The translations under genes were made by a program, and so were the position numbers. Shown here one piece after another: positions 54,863 to 62,521 of a stretch of 64,000 nt of DNA; the first letter of the stretch is position 1; each line of letters begins with the position of its first letter. The stretch is from Stenotrophomonas maltophilia (lineage in GTDB: Bacteria > Pseudomonadota > Gammaproteobacteria > Xanthomonadales > Xanthomonadaceae). Where the stretch lies: the NCBI RefSeq assembly GCF_004920835.1, contig NZ_QFHO01000002.1, positions 186,001 to 250,000 of the forward strand. Reading direction: 5' to 3'. The notes under the pieces are model-generated. The model made no database searches and was not told where the DNA came from. It was given only the letters and a program-made list of their open reading frames with translations.

Positions 54863-55041
54863 GTCGAAGGCGGGGTGGGTCCGGTTGCGGGGGCGTCAGC
54901 CGCATGGATGCGGCGACCGAGCCTACATGGACGTACTTACGGCGCCCCCTGCAACCGGACCCACCCCGCCATCCCACGGACAGCCGGCTTTTGCTGTTGC
55001 TTCGGCTTCGGCAGGTGCAGGGCGCAGCCCTGCCGAACACC
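54863..55041 (+). repeat. Composite palindromic repeat, copy C
   Basis: Begins GTCGAAGG at 54863. The outer stem is a perfect 20-bp match (from 54869, pairing with the end at 54970). The inner hairpin is CCGCAT / ATGCGG (54900-54913). The conserved block is diverged (54922-54948). The tail has CTTTTGCTGTTGCTTC and GCAGGGC / GCCCTGC. It faces away from copy B (head-to-head). Confidence 0.8.
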
Positions 55042-55092
55042 CTCTCTCATGCTGCGCCGCAGAATGCATTCGGCTGAACCTGCATGCTCTAC

Positions 55093-55106
55093 TTGAATCG
55101 ATCTAA
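55093..55106. promoter_or_regulatory. LacI-type operator upstream of the GH92 gene
   Basis: TTGAATCGATCTAA, identical to the proximal operator of the TonB receptor gene, 127 bp upstream of the GH92 start codon. Confidence 0.8.
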
Positions 55107-55233
55107 ATTCACGGTCTGGTGGGTCGGGCGTCATTCCAGGGGGAGCTCTCTGCAGGTCAGGGCAGGGCTCAGCGGAACGGTGTCGGACGGCCCCGGCCGT
55201 CTGCCTCCGCGTCATCGACTACAGGAACCCGAC

Positions 55234-57699
55234 ATGCGTCCAGTGCCGTCCGCTCCCGCCGTCCCATTGTCCACGCGCCCGCTGGTGCGCCTGGCCTGCC
55301 TGCTCGCACTGTCGGCGGCGCCGATGCTGCTGCAGGCGGCGCCGGCTGCGCTGGAGCGCGAGGTCAACACCTTCATCGGCAGCAAGGACGATGGCAACAC
55401 GTTCCCGGGCGCATCGGCGCCGTTCGGCCTGATCCAGGTCAGCCCGATCGGCAGCCACTATTCGGGCTGGCGCTACGACGACGAGAAGATCCGCGGTTTC
55501 GGCCACTCCTTCATCTCCGGCGCCGGCTGCTGGGAGCAGGGCGGCCAGGTGTCGGTTCTGCCGGTCACGGGCTCGATCGGTCCGGGCGGCGATTTCGATA
55601 CTGGCAATGCGAAGAAGTTTGACCATAAAGCCTACGCCGCGTCGTACACCCATGACGGCGAGATCGGCCAAGCGGGCTATTACAAGGTGCGGCTGACCAG
55701 CTACGGCGGCATTGATGCGGAGGCGACTGCACGTACGCGTGCTGCGGCCGAGCGCTACACCTTCAGCCAGCGCAGTGGCGATGGCCACGTGCTGGTCAAC
55801 GTCGGCCAGGCCAACGAGCGCCATTCGGTGATCGGCAGCGTGGTCGACGTGGTCGGCGACCGCGTGGTCGAAGGCAAGCTGGTCACCAAGAGCTTCTGTG
55901 GCGGCCACCAGTACACCACCTGGTTCCGCATCGAGTTCGACCGTCCGTTCAAGGCGCATGGCACCTGGGGCGAGGGCGGTGGCCTGCCCGGCGCGCGCCA
56001 CAGCATGGAAGGCGAGCAGAAGCCGAACGGTGCCTGGCTCAGCTTCGATCTCGGCAAGGGCCAGTCGGTGACGGCGGTCAGCGCGATCTCGCACGTGGAT
56101 GCCGAAGGCGCGCGCACCAACCTGCGCGCGGAGGGCATGCAGGGTGGGGCGCTGCTCGGCTTCGACCGCATGCGCGCGCTGTCCCAGCAGTCCTGGCGCG
56201 AGCAGCTGGGCCGCGTGCGCGTGCAGGGCGGCACCGCCGACGATCGCACCGTGTTCTACAGCGCGGTCTACCACGCGCTGCTGCAGCCGATGACCGGCAA
56301 CGATGCCGACGGCCGCTACCGCGGCTATGACGATGGCATCCATCGCGCCGATGGCTGGACGTACTACGAGTATTTCTCGCTGTGGGATACCTACCGCGCG
56401 CAGAACCAGTGGCTGGCGCTGACCCGCCCGGACGTGGCGCGGGACATCGGCCGCACCCTGCTGGCGATCGACGAGCAGGGTGGCTGGCTGCCGCGCTGGG
56501 GCTATGCCAACTTCGAGACCAACATCATGACCGGCGATCCGGTCACGCCGTTCATGGTCGATCTTTGGCGCTTCGGTGCGCTCAAGGGCCGTGAATCGCA
56601 GGCGTGGGATGCGCTGCGTCGCAATGCGTTCGGTACGCCGCCGCTGAACTCGCGCATGGCCGGTCGCTCCGGCAACCCGACCTACCTGGACAAGGGCTAC
56701 GTGGTCTACGACCGCGCGTTCCCGTCCAAGGGCATGGACGTTGATCCGCACCACGGCGGCTCGGCCACGTTGGAATATGCGCTGGCCGACTGCGCGCTTT
56801 CGCAGATGGCCGATGGGCTTGGCCATGCGCAGGACGCGGCGACGTTGCGTGAGCGCGGCCGCAACTGGCGCAAGGTGTGGGATCCGCAGGTGCGTGACGC
56901 CGAGACCGGCTTCACCGGTTTCCCGCGCCCGCGTACCGAAGATGGCCAGTGGTATACGCCGGCCGATGGCCACTACAGCCCGCGCTCGCACCACGGTTTC
57001 CATGAAGGCACGGCATGGCAGTACCAGTGGCTGGCGCAGCAGGACGTGCCGGGCCTGGTCGAAGCGATGGACGGCCGCGAACAGGCCGGCCGCCGCCTCG
57101 ATGCATTCTTCGCGATGGACGCGCTGCAGGCCGATCCGCTCAATGCCGCGCGCAAGGAGTGGGTGGTCGGGCCGTACAGCTATTACAACCAGTTCCGCTA
57201 CAACCCGAACAACGAGCCCGACCTCCACTCGCCTTGGCTGTACACGCTGATCGGCCAGCCGTGGAAGACCGCCGCCGTGGTGCGCGCTGCCCAGCAGCTG
57301 TTCACCAATGCACCGAATGGCGTGACCGGCAACGATGACCTCGGCACGATGTCGGCCTGGTACCTGTTCAGTGCCATCGGCGTGTACCCGGCGGTGCCGG
57401 GCAGTGGCCAGTTCCTGCTGCACACGCCGCGCTTCAGCAAGGTGGAGGTGGACATGGGCAATGGCCGCACCCTGCGCATCGATGCGCCGGGCGCCGATGG
57501 CCGCCGCCTGCAGTACGTGCAGGGCGTGCAGGTCGATGGCCAGGCGCATGCACCGGTGTGGCTGGACTGGAACCGCCTGCAGCAGGGCCCGCGCCTGCAG
57601 TTCGCGCTCGATGCGAAGGCGCCGGAGCAGGGCTGGGGCACGGCGGTGAAGGACCTGCCGGTATCCTGGTGCGCGGCACCGGGCAGCCAGCTGCGCTGA
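55234..57699 (+). CDS. GH92-family alpha-mannosidase
   Basis: 821 residues from the ATG at 55234, with AGGA upstream. Signal peptide LVRLACLLALSAAPMLLQAA. GH92 signatures run through the whole length: VNTFIGSKDDGNTFPGASAPFG, GGSATLEYALADCALSQMA, HHGFHEGTAWQYQWLAQQD (region of the catalytic acid) and GNDDLGTMSAWYLFSAIGVYP (region of the catalytic base). GH92 enzymes remove terminal alpha-mannose, commonly alpha-1,2, from N-glycans in a calcium-dependent way. It is divergent from the TonB receptor and begins the plus-strand mannoside operon. Confidence 0.95.
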   Translation: MRPVPSAPAVPLSTRPLVRLACLLALSAAPMLLQAAPAALEREVNTFIGSKDDGNTFPGASAPFGLIQVSPIGSHYSGWRYDDEKIRGFGHSFISGAGCWEQGGQVSVLPVTGSIGPGGDFDTGNAKKFDHKAYAASYTHDGEIGQAGYYKVRLTSYGGIDAEATARTRAAAERYTFSQRSGDGHVLVNVGQANERHSVIGSVVDVVGDRVVEGKLVTKSFCGGHQYTTWFRIEFDRPFKAHGTWGEGGGLPGARHSMEGEQKPNGAWLSFDLGKGQSVTAVSAISHVDAEGARTNLRAEGMQGGALLGFDRMRALSQQSWREQLGRVRVQGGTADDRTVFYSAVYHALLQPMTGNDADGRYRGYDDGIHRADGWTYYEYFSLWDTYRAQNQWLALTRPDVARDIGRTLLAIDEQGGWLPRWGYANFETNIMTGDPVTPFMVDLWRFGALKGRESQAWDALRRNAFGTPPLNSRMAGRSGNPTYLDKGYVVYDRAFPSKGMDVDPHHGGSATLEYALADCALSQMADGLGHAQDAATLRERGRNWRKVWDPQVRDAETGFTGFPRPRTEDGQWYTPADGHYSPRSHHGFHEGTAWQYQWLAQQDVPGLVEAMDGREQAGRRLDAFFAMDALQADPLNAARKEWVVGPYSYYNQFRYNPNNEPDLHSPWLYTLIGQPWKTAAVVRAAQQLFTNAPNGVTGNDDLGTMSAWYLFSAIGVYPAVPGSGQFLLHTPRFSKVEVDMGNGRTLRIDAPGADGRRLQYVQGVQVDGQAHAPVWLDWNRLQQGPRLQFALDAKAPEQGWGTAVKDLPVSWCAAPGSQLR

Positions 57700-57707
57700 G
57701 ACGGACT

Positions 57708-57738
57708 GTGCCGTTCGCGGTCACCCAGCGAACGGCAC
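57708..57738 (+). terminator. Hairpin between GH92 gene and LacI regulator gene
   Basis: GTGCCGTTCGC (57708-57718) and GCGAACGGCAC (57728-57738) are perfect 11-bp arms around a 9-nt loop. No T-run, so it may attenuate rather than end transcription, lowering regulator levels relative to the enzyme. Confidence 0.5.
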
Positions 57739-57795
57739 GGCACGACAGGGCCCTGATCCATTAGGCTTGAGCATCCAGCGGAGTCCGGGAAGACG

Positions 57796-58845
57796 ATGAA
57801 CGACAACGGCAGCAGTCCCAGCAAGCGCGCCGGCAAGGCGGTGACGGTGACCGACATCGCGCGTGCCATCGGCGTGTCACGGGCAACCGTGTCGCTGGTG
57901 CTGCGCGGCAGCCCGCTGGTCAACGTTGATACCCGCGCCAAGGTCGAGGCCGAACTGCGCCGCCAGCGCTATGTCTACAACCGCGCCGCTGCCAACCTGC
58001 GCCGGCGGACCTCGTCGAGCATCGCGCTGGTGATCAACGATCTGTCCAACCCGTTCTTCGCCGAATTCGCTTCGGGCGTGGACGAGGCGCTGGGCGGGCG
58101 CGGCTACGTGACCCTGCTGGGCAGCACGGGTGAATCGCCGGAGCGCCAGCAGGCGGTGCTTTCGACACTGATGGAACACACCCCGGCCGGCCTGATCCTG
58201 TCGCCGGCCGAAGGCAGTGACACCGCGCTGCTGCGCCAGGCGCTGGGTGCCAATGCCAACGTGCTGCTGTTCAACCGCGAACTGGAGGGGGCCGACTGGG
58301 ACTTCCTGACCCTGGACAACCAGCACGGCGCCTACCTGGCCACGCGCCACTTGATCGAGCGCGGCCATCGCCAGATCGCCTTCTTCGGTGGCCACGCGGC
58401 ATCCAGTTCGTGCCATCAGCGCCGCGCCGGTTTCCAGCAGGCGCTGGCCGAGGCTGGGCTGTCGTTGCCGCCGGGTTGGATGATCGAGTCGGCGCCGAAC
58501 CGCCTGGAAGCTGCGGCGCGCACCGATGAGCTGTTTGCCGACGGCCATCGGCCGAGTGCAGCGGTCTGCTACAACGACACCGTCGCGCTGGGCTTGATGC
58601 TGGGCTTGAATTCGCGTGGCATCCGTCCGGGCGGTGACTTTGCCGTTACCGGTTTCGATGATATTTCCGAAGCGTCGGTGGCGGTGCCGCCGTTGACCAC
58701 GCTCACCGCTGACCCGCGCGAGCGGGGCCGGCAGGCTGCCGCGCTGCTGCTGCAACGACTGGACGAACCGGACGCGCCGCCACGGCGCACGGTCGCGCCG
58801 GTGCAGCTGCGCATCCGCGAAAGCAGTGCCGCACGACCGAACTGA
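57796..58845 (+). CDS. LacI-family repressor of mannoside utilisation
   Basis: 349 residues. The helix-turn-helix VTVTDIARAIGVSRATVSLVLRG is standard LacI (outlined), followed by a hinge helix and a periplasmic-binding-type sugar domain (SSIALVINDLSNPFFAEFASG and VTGFDDISEASVAVPPLTT). It is encoded within the locus and is the best candidate to bind the ATCGAT-centred operators found before the divergent receptor and GH92 genes. The inducer is presumably mannose or a mannoside; this is context-based. Confidence 0.9.
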   Translation: MNDNGSSPSKRAGKAVTVTDIARAIGVSRATVSLVLRGSPLVNVDTRAKVEAELRRQRYVYNRAAANLRRRTSSSIALVINDLSNPFFAEFASGVDEALGGRGYVTLLGSTGESPERQQAVLSTLMEHTPAGLILSPAEGSDTALLRQALGANANVLLFNRELEGADWDFLTLDNQHGAYLATRHLIERGHRQIAFFGGHAASSSCHQRRAGFQQALAEAGLSLPPGWMIESAPNRLEAAARTDELFADGHRPSAAVCYNDTVALGLMLGLNSRGIRPGGDFAVTGFDDISEASVAVPPLTTLTADPRERGRQAAALLLQRLDEPDAPPRRTVAPVQLRIRESSAARPN

Positions 58846-58905
58846 TTCCTTCCATACACCCCTTCCACGCAACAACGACCTTCCGCGCATCGAGGCGCGT
58901 ACCGC

Positions 58906-60219
58906 ATGCCGATCTCCGCAACGCCCCGTCCATCGGGTTCTTCGGGCAACGCACCCGCCGTCACCAACGGCAAGGCGCTGGCCGTGGTCACCACGATCTT
59001 CTTCATGTGGGGCTTCCTGACCTGCCTCAATGACATCCTGATCCCGCACCTGAAGGCGGTGTTCGAGCTGAACTATGCCAAGGCGATGCTGGTGCAGTTC
59101 ACCTTCTTCGGCACCTATTTCCTGATGTCGCTGCCGGCAGGTCGCCTGGTGGCGGCGCTGGGCTACAAGAAGGGCATCGTGGCCGGCCTGGTGATTGCTG
59201 GTATCGGCGCGCTGGGCTTCTGGCCAGCGGCCGAGCTGCGCGTGTACGGCGCCTTCCTGGGCGCGCTGTTCGTGCTGGCCACCGGCATTACCGTGCTGCA
59301 GGTCGCTGCCAATCCCTACGTCGCACTGTTGGGCCCGGAGCAGACCAGCTCCAGCCGCCTGACCCTGGCGCAGGCGCTGAACTCGCTGGGCACGGCCATT
59401 GCGCCGATCTTCGGCGGCATGCTGATCCTGTCCAACACAGTCAAGAGCGCCGATGAACTGAGCGCGCTGCCGGCCGCCGAGCAGCTGGCCTACCGCGCCG
59501 CCGAGGCGCAGGCTGTGCAGGGCCCGTACGTGGGTCTGGCAGTGGCGCTGGTGCTGCTGGCGTTGTTCGTGTTCCTGTTCCGCCTGCCGGCGCTGAGCGA
59601 CGCCACCGAGCAGGCCGACCAGGGCCACCACCACAGCTATCTGGATGCGCTGCGCAAGCGCCACCTGTTGCTGGGTGTGCTGGGCATCTTCTTCTACGTC
59701 GGCGCCGAAGTGTCGATCGGCAGCTTCCTGGTCAACTACTTGTCGATGCCGAGCATCGGCGGCTTCAGCGAGCAGGAAGCCACCCACTACGTGTCGGCCT
59801 ACTGGACGATGGCGATGATCGGCCGCTTTGCGGGCTCGGCGCTGCTGGCGCGCTTCTCGCCGAGCCGCCTGCTGGCGATCTTCGCGCTGGTCAACGTGGC
59901 GCTGCTGGCCACGACCATGCTGACCTCCGGCAGCGTTGCGCTGTACTCGGTGGTGGCGATCGGCCTGTTCAACTCGATCATGTTCCCGACCATCTTCGCG
60001 CTGAGCATCGAGCGCCTGGGCCCGCTGACCAACAAGGGTTCCAGCCTGCTGATCATGGCCATCGTCGGCGGCGCCGTGGTGCCGTACCTGCAGGGCGTGC
60101 TGGCCGACCACATCGGCGTGCAGGCCAGCTTCATCCTGCCGCTGCTGTGCTACGGCTACATCATTTTCTACGGACTGGTCGGCGCGCGTACGCCGGCTTC
60201 CGCAACGCAGGGAGGCTGA
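58906..60219 (+). CDS. FucP/GluP-type MFS sugar:proton symporter
   Basis: 437 residues with about 12 membrane helices. It begins LAVVTTIFFMWGFLTCLNDILIPHLK (outlined), the signature of the L-fucose:H+ symporter and glucose/galactose permease branch of the MFS. Further conserved segments are VQFTFFGTYFLMSLPAGRL and VAANPYVALLGP. It would carry released monosaccharide across the inner membrane. Between mannosidase and mannose isomerase genes the substrate is most likely mannose. Confidence 0.92.
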   Translation: MPISATPRPSGSSGNAPAVTNGKALAVVTTIFFMWGFLTCLNDILIPHLKAVFELNYAKAMLVQFTFFGTYFLMSLPAGRLVAALGYKKGIVAGLVIAGIGALGFWPAAELRVYGAFLGALFVLATGITVLQVAANPYVALLGPEQTSSSRLTLAQALNSLGTAIAPIFGGMLILSNTVKSADELSALPAAEQLAYRAAEAQAVQGPYVGLAVALVLLALFVFLFRLPALSDATEQADQGHHHSYLDALRKRHLLLGVLGIFFYVGAEVSIGSFLVNYLSMPSIGGFSEQEATHYVSAYWTMAMIGRFAGSALLARFSPSRLLAIFALVNVALLATTMLTSGSVALYSVVAIGLFNSIMFPTIFALSIERLGPLTNKGSSLLIMAIVGGAVVPYLQGVLADHIGVQASFILPLLCYGYIIFYGLVGARTPASATQGG

Positions 60220-60226
60220 GTCCGGA

Positions 60227-61222
60227 ATGGGTGCCATTGTCTGCTTCGGCGAAATTTTGATCGATCTACTAGCGCAGCCGCCGGCCTCGGCCGACACGCC
60301 GCGCGCGTTCCTGCAGTACGCCGGCGGTGCGCCGGCCAACGTCGCGGTAGCGGCTGCGCGGCTGGGCGCGAAGACCCAGTTCGTCGGCATGCTGGGCCGT
60401 GACATGTTCGGCGACTTCCTCGCCGACAGCCTGGTCGAGCACGGCGTGGGCACGGATTACATCGTGCGCACCGACGCGGCCAAGACCGCGCTGGCCTTCG
60501 TCGCGCTGGATGCCAGCGGCGAGCGCAGCTTCAGCTTCTACCGCCCGCCGGCGGCCGACCTGCTGTTCCGTGACAGCGACTTCCAGGCCGCGTGCTTCGA
60601 CGGCACACAGTGCTTCCACGTGTGCTCCAACAGCCTGACCGAGCCGGCCATCGCCGAAGCGACCTTCGCCGGGATGGACCGCGCCCGCGCCGCCGGTGCG
60701 GTGGTCAGCCTGGACCTCAACCTGCGTCCGGCCCTGTGGCCGGCGAACGAGGATCCGACGCCACGCCTGTGGCAGGCGCTGGAACGTGCCGACCTGGTCA
60801 AGCTGTCGCGCGAGGAACTGGACTACCTGGCAGCACCGCTCGGCGATGACGGCGAGGCGCTGGTGCTGCGTCGCCTGCTGGCCGCGCAGGCGCGCTGGGT
60901 GATCGTCACCGATGGTGCGGCCACTCTGCACTGGTACACCCGTGACAACCACGGCATGGTCACCAGCTTCCGCGTAGCTACGGTCGACACCACGGCGGCC
61001 GGTGATGCCTTCGTCGGCGGCTTGCTGGTCGGCCTGCTGCAGCGCGGTGGGGCGGGCGCGGGTTTCGCCGCGTTCTGCCAGGACCCGGACGCGATCGCCG
61101 CCACGCTGCGCTTCGGCGCCGCCGTGGGTGCGCTGGCGGTTACCCGCAAGGGCGCGTTCGCCGCGATGCCCTCGCTCGATGAAGTGCAGCAGCTGCTGCA
61201 GGCACAGGACATTACTGCATGA
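60227..61222 (+). CDS. PfkB-family sugar kinase, probable fructokinase
   Basis: 331 residues, a ribokinase-fold enzyme: CFGEILIDLLAQP at the start, GGAPANVAVAAARLG, and the ATP-site and catalytic-base signature DTTAAGDAFVGGLL. It lies 7 bp after the permease gene and overlaps the isomerase gene (ATGA). With mannose turned into fructose by the next gene product, it should make fructose 6-phosphate. Two rare CTA codons in a row at residues 14-15 coincide with an operator-like sequence. Confidence 0.9.
   Translation: MGAIVCFGEILIDLLAQPPASADTPRAFLQYAGGAPANVAVAAARLGAKTQFVGMLGRDMFGDFLADSLVEHGVGTDYIVRTDAAKTALAFVALDASGERSFSFYRPPAADLLFRDSDFQAACFDGTQCFHVCSNSLTEPAIAEATFAGMDRARAAGAVVSLDLNLRPALWPANEDPTPRLWQALERADLVKLSREELDYLAAPLGDDGEALVLRRLLAAQARWVIVTDGAATLHWYTRDNHGMVTSFRVATVDTTAAGDAFVGGLLVGLLQRGGAGAGFAAFCQDPDAIAATLRFGAAVGALAVTRKGAFAAMPSLDEVQQLLQAQDITA
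60256..60269. promoter_or_regulatory. Operator-like sequence inside the kinase gene
   Basis: TTTGATCGATCTAC matches the locus operators (TTG-A/G-ATCGATCTAA) at 12 of 14 positions, within the first 45 bases of the kinase coding sequence. Confidence 0.35.
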
Positions 61223-62445
61223 ACATCCCGCCCGATTTCCGTTCGCCCGCGTTCCTGCGCGCGCATATCGCCGACACGATGGCGTTCTACCATCCGCGCT
61301 GCATCGATCCGAACGGTGGCTTCTTCCACTACTTCCGCGATGACGGCAGCATCTACGATGCCAGCCACCGCCACCTGGTGAGCAGTACCCGTTTCGTCTT
61401 CAACTACGCGATGGCCTACCGTGAGTTCGGCAATGCCGAGTACAGGGAGGCCGTCGAGCATGGCGTGCGCTACCTGCGCGAGGTGCACCGCAACCCGGCC
61501 ACCGGCGGCTATGCCTGGACCCTGCGCGACGGCAAGGTCGAGGACTACATGAACCACTGCTACGGCGTGGCCTTCGTGCTGCTGGCCTACAGCTGCGCAC
61601 TGAAGGCCGGTGTCGAGCAGGCCCGCGAGTGGATGGACGAGACCTGGCAGCTGCTGGAAGCGCGCTTCTGGGAGCCGCAGCACGGCCTGTACAAGGACGA
61701 GGCTGACGGCCAGTGGAACTTCACCGGCTACCGCGGCCAGAATGCCAACATGCACATGTGCGAGGCGATGCTGGCGGCGTTCGAGGCCAGTGGCGAGCAG
61801 CGCTATGTCGAGCGCGCGCTGCAGCTGGCCGACAACATGACCCGCCGCCAGGCCGCCAAGGCCGGTGGCCTGGTCTGGGAACATTACGATGTGAACTGGG
61901 AAATCGACTGGGACTACAACCTGGACGACCCCAAGCACCTGTTCCGCCCGTGGGGCTTCCAGCCCGGCCATCAGACCGAGTGGGCCAAGCTGCTGCTGAT
62001 CCTCGATCGTCACGTGCAGGCCGACTGGCTGGTGCCGACCGCGCAGCACCTGTTCGACGTCGCCGTCGCACGCAGCTGGGACGACGCCCGGGGCGGCCTG
62101 TACTACGGCTTCGCTCCCGAATCGCGCCGCCAGCCCGGCATGGATGGCGCGCCGATCGGCGGCGACAGCTTCGTCTGCGACGACGACAAGTACTTCTGGG
62201 TGCAGGCCGAGACGCTGGCGACCGCCGCGCTGATGGCCAAGCGTACCGGTGATGATCGCTACTGGCAGTGGTACGAGCGCATCTGGGCGTACTCCTGGGA
62301 GCACTTCGTCGATCACCAGTACGGCGCCTGGTTCCGCATCCTCGATGCCGACAACCGCAAGTACAGCGACGAGAAGAGTCCGGCCGGCAAGGTGGATTAC
62401 CACACCATGGGTGCGTGCTACGAAGTGTTGAACGTCGTGCGTTGA
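61219..62445 (+). CDS. AGE-family mannose isomerase
   Basis: 408 residues, alpha/alpha-barrel of the N-acylglucosamine 2-epimerase superfamily. Hallmarks: STRFVFNYAMAYREFG, NANMHMCEAMLAAFEAS, WEHYDVNWEIDWDYN, RPWGFQPGHQTEWAKLLL and KYFWVQAETLATAALM. Within this family D-mannose isomerases interconvert mannose and fructose. The kinase gene upstream and mannosidase genes on both sides support mannose isomerase rather than N-acetylglucosamine epimerase. Its ATG overlaps the kinase stop by four bases. Confidence 0.9.
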   Translation: MNIPPDFRSPAFLRAHIADTMAFYHPRCIDPNGGFFHYFRDDGSIYDASHRHLVSSTRFVFNYAMAYREFGNAEYREAVEHGVRYLREVHRNPATGGYAWTLRDGKVEDYMNHCYGVAFVLLAYSCALKAGVEQAREWMDETWQLLEARFWEPQHGLYKDEADGQWNFTGYRGQNANMHMCEAMLAAFEASGEQRYVERALQLADNMTRRQAAKAGGLVWEHYDVNWEIDWDYNLDDPKHLFRPWGFQPGHQTEWAKLLLILDRHVQADWLVPTAQHLFDVAVARSWDDARGGLYYGFAPESRRQPGMDGAPIGGDSFVCDDDKYFWVQAETLATAALMAKRTGDDRYWQWYERIWAYSWEHFVDHQYGAWFRILDADNRKYSDEKSPAGKVDYHTMGACYEVLNVVR

Positions 62446-62479
62446 GGCGCGTAGCGCCGTACGCATGATGAATCGGAAT

Positions 62480-62505
62480 CGGTAGCGCCGGGCCGCGCCC
62501 GGCGG
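62480..62505 (+). repeat. SMAG-type GTAG hairpin
   Basis: GGTAGCGCCGGGC / GCCCGGCG arms around CGC, located between the isomerase gene and the beta-mannosidase gene, just before the ribosome-binding site AGGAG (62511-62515). Confidence 0.8.
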
Positions 62506-62521
62506 AAAACAGGAGCATCAC

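Larger units (their letters stand above)
54193..55233. other. Intergenic control and repeat region of the mannoside locus
   Basis: 1.04 kb without a credible gene between the divergent TonB receptor and GH92 genes. It holds three LacI-type operators, two inverted copies of the composite palindromic repeat (B and C), a 41-bp perfect hairpin and one SMAG hairpin. These repeats lie between the operators of the two divergent promoters, insulating them from each other. Confidence 0.8.

Noticed and set aside
55219..57549. 776-codon minus-strand frame opposite GH92
   Set aside because: It is a shadow frame; GH92 motifs run along the whole plus-strand product.
57877..60453. 858-codon minus-strand frame across LacI and permease genes
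   Set aside because: It spans two clear plus-strand genes and their gap, is Gln/Arg/His rich and has no domain.
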